DNA of 9,057 bases, taken from the NCBI GenBank assembly GCA_050945815.1, contig JBMNTQ010000077.1:1-9057 (forward strand), written 5' to 3'. Positions 6,051-9,057 of this stretch are shown here, piece by piece. Position 1 is the first letter of the stretch. Each line of letters begins with the position of its first letter. The notes below the pieces were generated by a model that saw only the letters and a program-made list of their open reading frames with translations, had not been told where the DNA came from and made no database searches. The translations under genes were made by a program, and so were the position numbers. The DNA is from JBMNTQ01 sp050945815. Lineage in GTDB: Bacteria; Bacillota; Clostridia; Christensenellales; JBMNTQ01.

Positions 6051-7457
6051 TTGCGGATATCATTTGCCGGGGCGCCGGCCGCGACACATACGCTGATAGA
6101 CAATTCATTCATTACCGAATTTATGCCTTCCGCTCCTGGGGATTATGTGAAGGCTTATATTTATTTGCTGTATCTTTGTGCCGCTGATTTAGAACTGGAT
6201 TTGGACGAAGCGGCAAGAACGCTGTCTTTGAGTGAGGGAGCTTTTTTGGAGGCGCTGGAATACTGGGAAAAACGCGGCCTTTTGCTGATCGACCGGGGGG
6301 AAGAGCTGAAAGTACGCTTTGTGGAGCAGGAGGACATTGTGCCTGCCCTTTCTGTCTATGAATACGGCGAACTGAACGCACGGCTTAAGGCGATCGTGGC
6401 GCCGAGGGAGATCAGCCGCTCGGATTTGGAGCGGGTGTATGACTGGATCGAGGTCTTTGGCTTGGAGCAGGAGACCGTTGTGTTGTTGGTGCAGCATTGC
6501 GTACAGGAGAAAGGCCCGCGGGTTTCCTTCAATTATATACATAAAGTAGCGAAAACCTGGGCAGAAGAGGGGCGCATTCGTGCAGACGCCGCTAAAGAGT
6601 TTATACAGCAAAACACCCAATCTGCGAAAGACACGCGGCTTATTTTAAAGCACCTAGGGATCTTTCGCTTGCCCTCTGTAGACGAACAGGATTTGGTGCG
6701 CAAATGGCGAGAAGAGTGGGGCTTTTCCTTGGATGCTATTTTTGTTGCCTGCAAGGAGACGACACGCATCCAACAGCCCAACATGAACTATCTGGACAAA
6801 GTTTTGTTCAGCTTATATGAGGGGGGGCAACGCAGCACCCGCCAGGTGTCCGAGCATTTAACCCAGCGCGACACTCAGGGCAAGGCGATAGGAGAGGTGG
6901 CCCATGCTCTAGGCAGCCGCGCGGCAATTACGCCGGGGATAAGGGATATGTTTGCCCAATGGAAACAATGGGGCTTTGACCAGCAGGCGATCGTTTGGGT
7001 GGCGAAGCAGAGCTCTTTGCTGGGACGGCACTCATTCAAATATTTGGATGGGCAGCTGGAAGGCTATATGCAAAAGGGTATATTAAGCATAGACCAGTTA
7101 GCCCAGCGGGAACAGCAGGAACAGGTGTTGGACGCGGATTTGGCCGTAGTGTTCCAACGCGCCGGTATCAGCGACCGGATTACTTCCGCCCATCGAGATG
7201 CTTATCAGAACTGGATGGATCAGGATATGCCCTTTGAGGTAATTTTGTTGGCAGCGGAATATTCCGCGTTTGCAAAAAAACCTTTTGCCTGCCTTGCGAA
7301 AATATTGGAGGACTGGCATCAAAAAGACATTCATTCGGTTAGCGCGGCAAAGGCGGAGAACGATAAGCGCAAAACTACGGCAAAACCGAAAGATCCGGCC
7401 TATCAGCAACGAGAATATGACGCAGGGGAATACGACGCGCTGTATGAGAAGCTGTAG
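6051..7457 (+). CDS. DnaD-family primosome protein with four tandem C-terminal-type DnaD repeats
   Basis: From a TTG at 6051 the protein has 468 residues. The N-terminal part, with DNSFITEFMPSAPGDYVKAYIYLLYL and a winged-helix-like region (to about 100), is the DnaD/DnaB N-terminal domain. Four copies of the C-terminal DnaD module then follow. Each has an early Trp (about 132, 219, 304 and 388), a helix with G-F/L-x-x-x-x-I/V, and a NYI/NYL/KYL/ACL-like segment leading to a second helix. The second-last segment of the family usually binds DNA. DnaD proteins remodel origin or fork DNA and bring in the helicase loader; that loader is the next gene. AAGGAG (6041-6046) lies 4 bases before the TTG at 6051; an in-frame TTG at 6027 would add eight residues but has no such site. 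The basic, low-complexity C-terminus (about 430-460) may be disordered. This gene is much longer than Bacillus DnaD (about 230 residues). Confidence 0.85.
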   Translation: MRISFAGAPAATHTLIDNSFITEFMPSAPGDYVKAYIYLLYLCAADLELDLDEAARTLSLSEGAFLEALEYWEKRGLLLIDRGEELKVRFVEQEDIVPALSVYEYGELNARLKAIVAPREISRSDLERVYDWIEVFGLEQETVVLLVQHCVQEKGPRVSFNYIHKVAKTWAEEGRIRADAAKEFIQQNTQSAKDTRLILKHLGIFRLPSVDEQDLVRKWREEWGFSLDAIFVACKETTRIQQPNMNYLDKVLFSLYEGGQRSTRQVSEHLTQRDTQGKAIGEVAHALGSRAAITPGIRDMFAQWKQWGFDQQAIVWVAKQSSLLGRHSFKYLDGQLEGYMQKGILSIDQLAQREQQEQVLDADLAVVFQRAGISDRITSAHRDAYQNWMDQDMPFEVILLAAEYSAFAKKPFACLAKILEDWHQKDIHSVSAAKAENDKRKTTAKPKDPAYQQREYDAGEYDALYEKL

Positions 7458-7577
7458 CAGTGCTTAGAAGGCTTTGCGCTTTGTTGATGGGCGGGGGCCG
7501 TTGTAGTGGTTCGCCCTTATAGGCTGCTTGGGGCTATCAATTGTTTGTAGCAGTGAAGCGAAAGGAATTTCCAAACG
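7458..7577. other. 120-base gap between the dnaD-like and helicase-loader genes
   Basis: The gap contains no gene, no clear promoter and no strong terminator, so read-through from the dnaD-like gene is likely. A 10-base direct repeat, TGTAGCAGTG, occurs at 7453-7462, across the dnaD-like stop codon, and again at 7546-7555. A five-pair GGGCG/CGCCC stem (7489-7493 with 7512-7516) is too weak to call. The ribosome binding site AAAGGA of the next gene lies at 7561-7566. Confidence 0.5.
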
Positions 7578-8531
7578 ATGGACAGAGAAGTGGATTTCAA
7601 GGAACAATACCGCCAACGGCGTGAACACAACCGCAAGCTGACTCAGGCAAACCGGGAGGAAGCGTTTCGCCGCCTGCCGGAGCTTTTGCAGATTGAAGAG
7701 GAGATATTGGCTGTGTCGCTGCAGCAGTGGCAGAGCGTTCTTGAGGACCCCTTTGCTGGGGAAAAGACCATTGACGGAGCGTATGGGCGCATCGAGGCCC
7801 TGCGCCGCAAAAAACAGAAGCTGCTGGACCAACATCCGGAAGAGGCTTTTCTCTTGCAGCCGGTTTATGACTGTGCTGAATGTCAGGATAAGGGAATGAT
7901 CGGTCGGCGGCGCTGTCATTGTCTGGTCAATGCCATGATTGAAAGCGGACAGGTTAACATGCCTTTGATCGACCGGCAGACTTTTGACACCTTCGATTTG
8001 AATGTGTTTCCGCCGGGCTCCCAGCGCGAGCAGATGGGGCGAGTGTTTGCGATTTTCCGGGAATATGCCGATGCGTTCCCGTCGGTTGAAAAGCCCAACA
8101 TCCACCTGTTCGGTGGCACCGGCCTAGGGAAAACCTTCCTGCTGTCTAGCCTGGCGCGGGCCGTATTGGAGCGGGGCTACCGGGTAAGCAGCTTTACTGC
8201 CTACCGCCTGATTCAACGTTTTCTGGATTTCCATTTGGGGCGCTCGGCCGGCATTGATGATATTCTGGAAGCAGACCTTCTGATCATTGACGATTTAGGA
8301 ACGGAGCCCATTTACCGAAATGTGAGCAGGGAATACTTATTTACTGTAATTAACGAGCGTATCTGCTCCTGCCGGCCTACGGTGGTGGCTACCAACTTGA
8401 TGGCAGACGCGCTGATGCAGCAGTATGGCGAGCGGGTGTGTTCGCGGTTGTTTGACGGGCAGTATACCCGGGTGCTGCGGCTGGAAGGCAAGGATTTGCG
8501 TACGCTGCGGACGCAAGGCGGTGCGCCATGA
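7578..8531 (+). CDS. DnaC/DnaI-type AAA+ ATPase, probable replicative helicase loader
   Basis: The 317-residue protein has a helical N-terminal part (1-90) and a Cys cluster C99-x2-C102 ... C113-x-C115 that likely binds zinc. Next is a AAA+ domain with Walker A GGTGLGKT (179-186, K185), Walker B LLIIDD (234-239), a sensor-1-like VVATN (269-273) and arginines R286/R290 in ERVCSRLFDG, one of which is probably the arginine finger. This order is that of DnaC/DnaI helicase loaders, which hold the replicative helicase hexamer and place it on single-stranded DNA in the cytoplasm. IstB-like transposition ATPases share the ATPase core, but no transposase is present and the Cys cluster and long N-terminus favour a loader. 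The ATG at 7578 has AAAGGA 11 bases upstream. The DnaD-family gene is directly upstream, and the stop codon overlaps the recF start, so all three are probably expressed together. Confidence 0.87.
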   Translation: MDREVDFKEQYRQRREHNRKLTQANREEAFRRLPELLQIEEEILAVSLQQWQSVLEDPFAGEKTIDGAYGRIEALRRKKQKLLDQHPEEAFLLQPVYDCAECQDKGMIGRRRCHCLVNAMIESGQVNMPLIDRQTFDTFDLNVFPPGSQREQMGRVFAIFREYADAFPSVEKPNIHLFGGTGLGKTFLLSSLARAVLERGYRVSSFTAYRLIQRFLDFHLGRSAGIDDILEADLLIIDDLGTEPIYRNVSREYLFTVINERICSCRPTVVATNLMADALMQQYGERVCSRLFDGQYTRVLRLEGKDLRTLRTQGGAP

Positions 8532-9057
8532 ACTTGCGGCGGCTGAGCCTACGCAATTTTCGAAACTACGAGGACGTAGAATTTATGCCGGAGGCGGGGC
8601 TGAACCTTCTGGTGGGCAAGAACGCCCAGGGCAAGACCAACCTTCTAGAAGCGATCTTTTTGTGTTGTACCGGACGCTCCCACCGTACGCGCCACGATCT
8701 GGATATGATTCGGGAGGGGGAGGATTGGGCGCAGGCAGAGTGTGAGAGCGTGCGCTATGACGGCAGCCATGAGGTATGCGTGACGCTACGGCGCAAGGGG
8801 CGCAAGGAGATTCGGGTTAACGGAAGCGGTGTGTCGCGGCTGGGGGAGATGATGGGCCATATTACAGCCGTCATGTTTTCGCCGGAGGATCTGATGCTGG
8901 TCAAGCAGGGGCCGGGAGAACGGCGGCGGTTTCTGGACATGGCAATATCCCAGCTGCGGCCGGCTTATTTTTACGCGCTGCAGCAATATCATCGAGCATT
9001 ACGCCAGAGAAATCAGCTGTTGAAGCAGAGCGGTGCCGGCCGGCACTTACTGCAGCC
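8528..9057 (+). CDS. recF: RecF recombination mediator, N-terminal half (3' truncated by window edge)
   Basis: The frame stays open to the window end, showing 176 codons of a protein usually about 360-370 residues long. It begins M-N-L-R-R-L-S-L-R-N-F-R-N-Y, the typical RecF start, followed by Walker A GKNAQGKT (30-37) and the TNLLEAIF sequence after it. Further on come the GRSHRTRHDLDMI region, VNGSGVSRLGEMMGHITAVMFSPEDLMLVKQGPGERRRFLDMAISQL and the start of the coiled-coil arm (Y-x-x-A-L-x-x-Y-x-R-A-L-x-Q-R-N-Q-L-L). RecF is an SMC-like ATPase that, with RecO and RecR, loads RecA onto gapped DNA during fork repair. Its ATG lies inside the stop of the helicase-loader gene (ATGA overlap), with AAGGCGG about 8 bases upstream, so translation is likely coupled. 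The Walker B and signature motifs lie beyond the window. Confidence 0.96.
   Translation, partial: MNLRRLSLRNFRNYEDVEFMPEAGLNLLVGKNAQGKTNLLEAIFLCCTGRSHRTRHDLDMIREGEDWAQAECESVRYDGSHEVCVTLRRKGRKEIRVNGSGVSRLGEMMGHITAVMFSPEDLMLVKQGPGERRRFLDMAISQLRPAYFYALQQYHRALRQRNQLLKQSGAGRHLLQ

Noticed and set aside
7464..8105. 213-codon open frame on the minus strand.
   Set aside because: It lies opposite the helicase-loader gene, has no family features, and its openness follows from the codon use of the real gene.
7578..8531. IstB-type transposition ATPase as an alternative identity for the AAA+ gene.
   Set aside because: There is no istA-like transposase or terminal inverted repeats, and the Cys cluster, the DnaD-family neighbour and the overlap with recF favour a helicase loader.

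Overview
The window looks like a chromosomal segment of an anaerobic Bacillota (Clostridia-type) bacterium of roughly balanced G+C. The signs are purine-rich GGAG-type ribosome binding sites, likely GTG and TTG start codons, an electron-transfer flavoprotein (ETF) of the clostridial type, and a DnaD-family primosome protein, which is a Bacillota/Mollicutes hallmark. The order or genus cannot be fixed from this sequence alone. Nothing points to a phage, plasmid, insertion sequence or CRISPR array.

Layout. (1) Positions 1-1433, plus strand: the 3' half of etfB followed closely by a complete etfA. Together they encode an FAD-binding ETF heterodimer, whose dehydrogenase partner would lie upstream of the window. 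A perfect 14-bp hairpin at 1451-1490 closes this operon and can also serve the convergent gene. (2) Positions 1521-2717, minus strand: a 12-helix MFS transporter of unknown substrate. (3) Positions 2718-3052: a divergent intergenic region with a consensus extended -10 promoter reading right. (4) Positions 3053-5815, plus strand: a two-gene cell-envelope O-acylation cassette, with an AlgI-like MBOAT membrane acyltransferase and a membrane-anchored DHHW (AlgX/AlgJ-like SGNH) protein. By analogy with alginate and peptidoglycan O-acetylation systems, the MBOAT protein passes an acyl group across the membrane and the DHHW protein transfers it to an extracellular polymer. (5) Positions 5816-6050: an intergenic region with several nested inverted repeats, then another extended -10 promoter. 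(6) Positions 6051-9057, plus strand: a DNA replication/repair cluster. It holds a DnaD-family protein with an apparent four-fold repeat of the C-terminal DnaD domain, a DnaC/DnaI-type AAA+ helicase loader with a Cys4 motif, and the 5' half of recF, whose ATG overlaps the stop of the helicase-loader gene.

The points most worth a second look are the four-repeat DnaD protein, the coupling of recF to a helicase-loader gene rather than to dnaN, and the possibly structured RNA or terminator region at 5822-5941. The rest reads as ordinary core-genome content. I see no clearly novel defence or mobile system.
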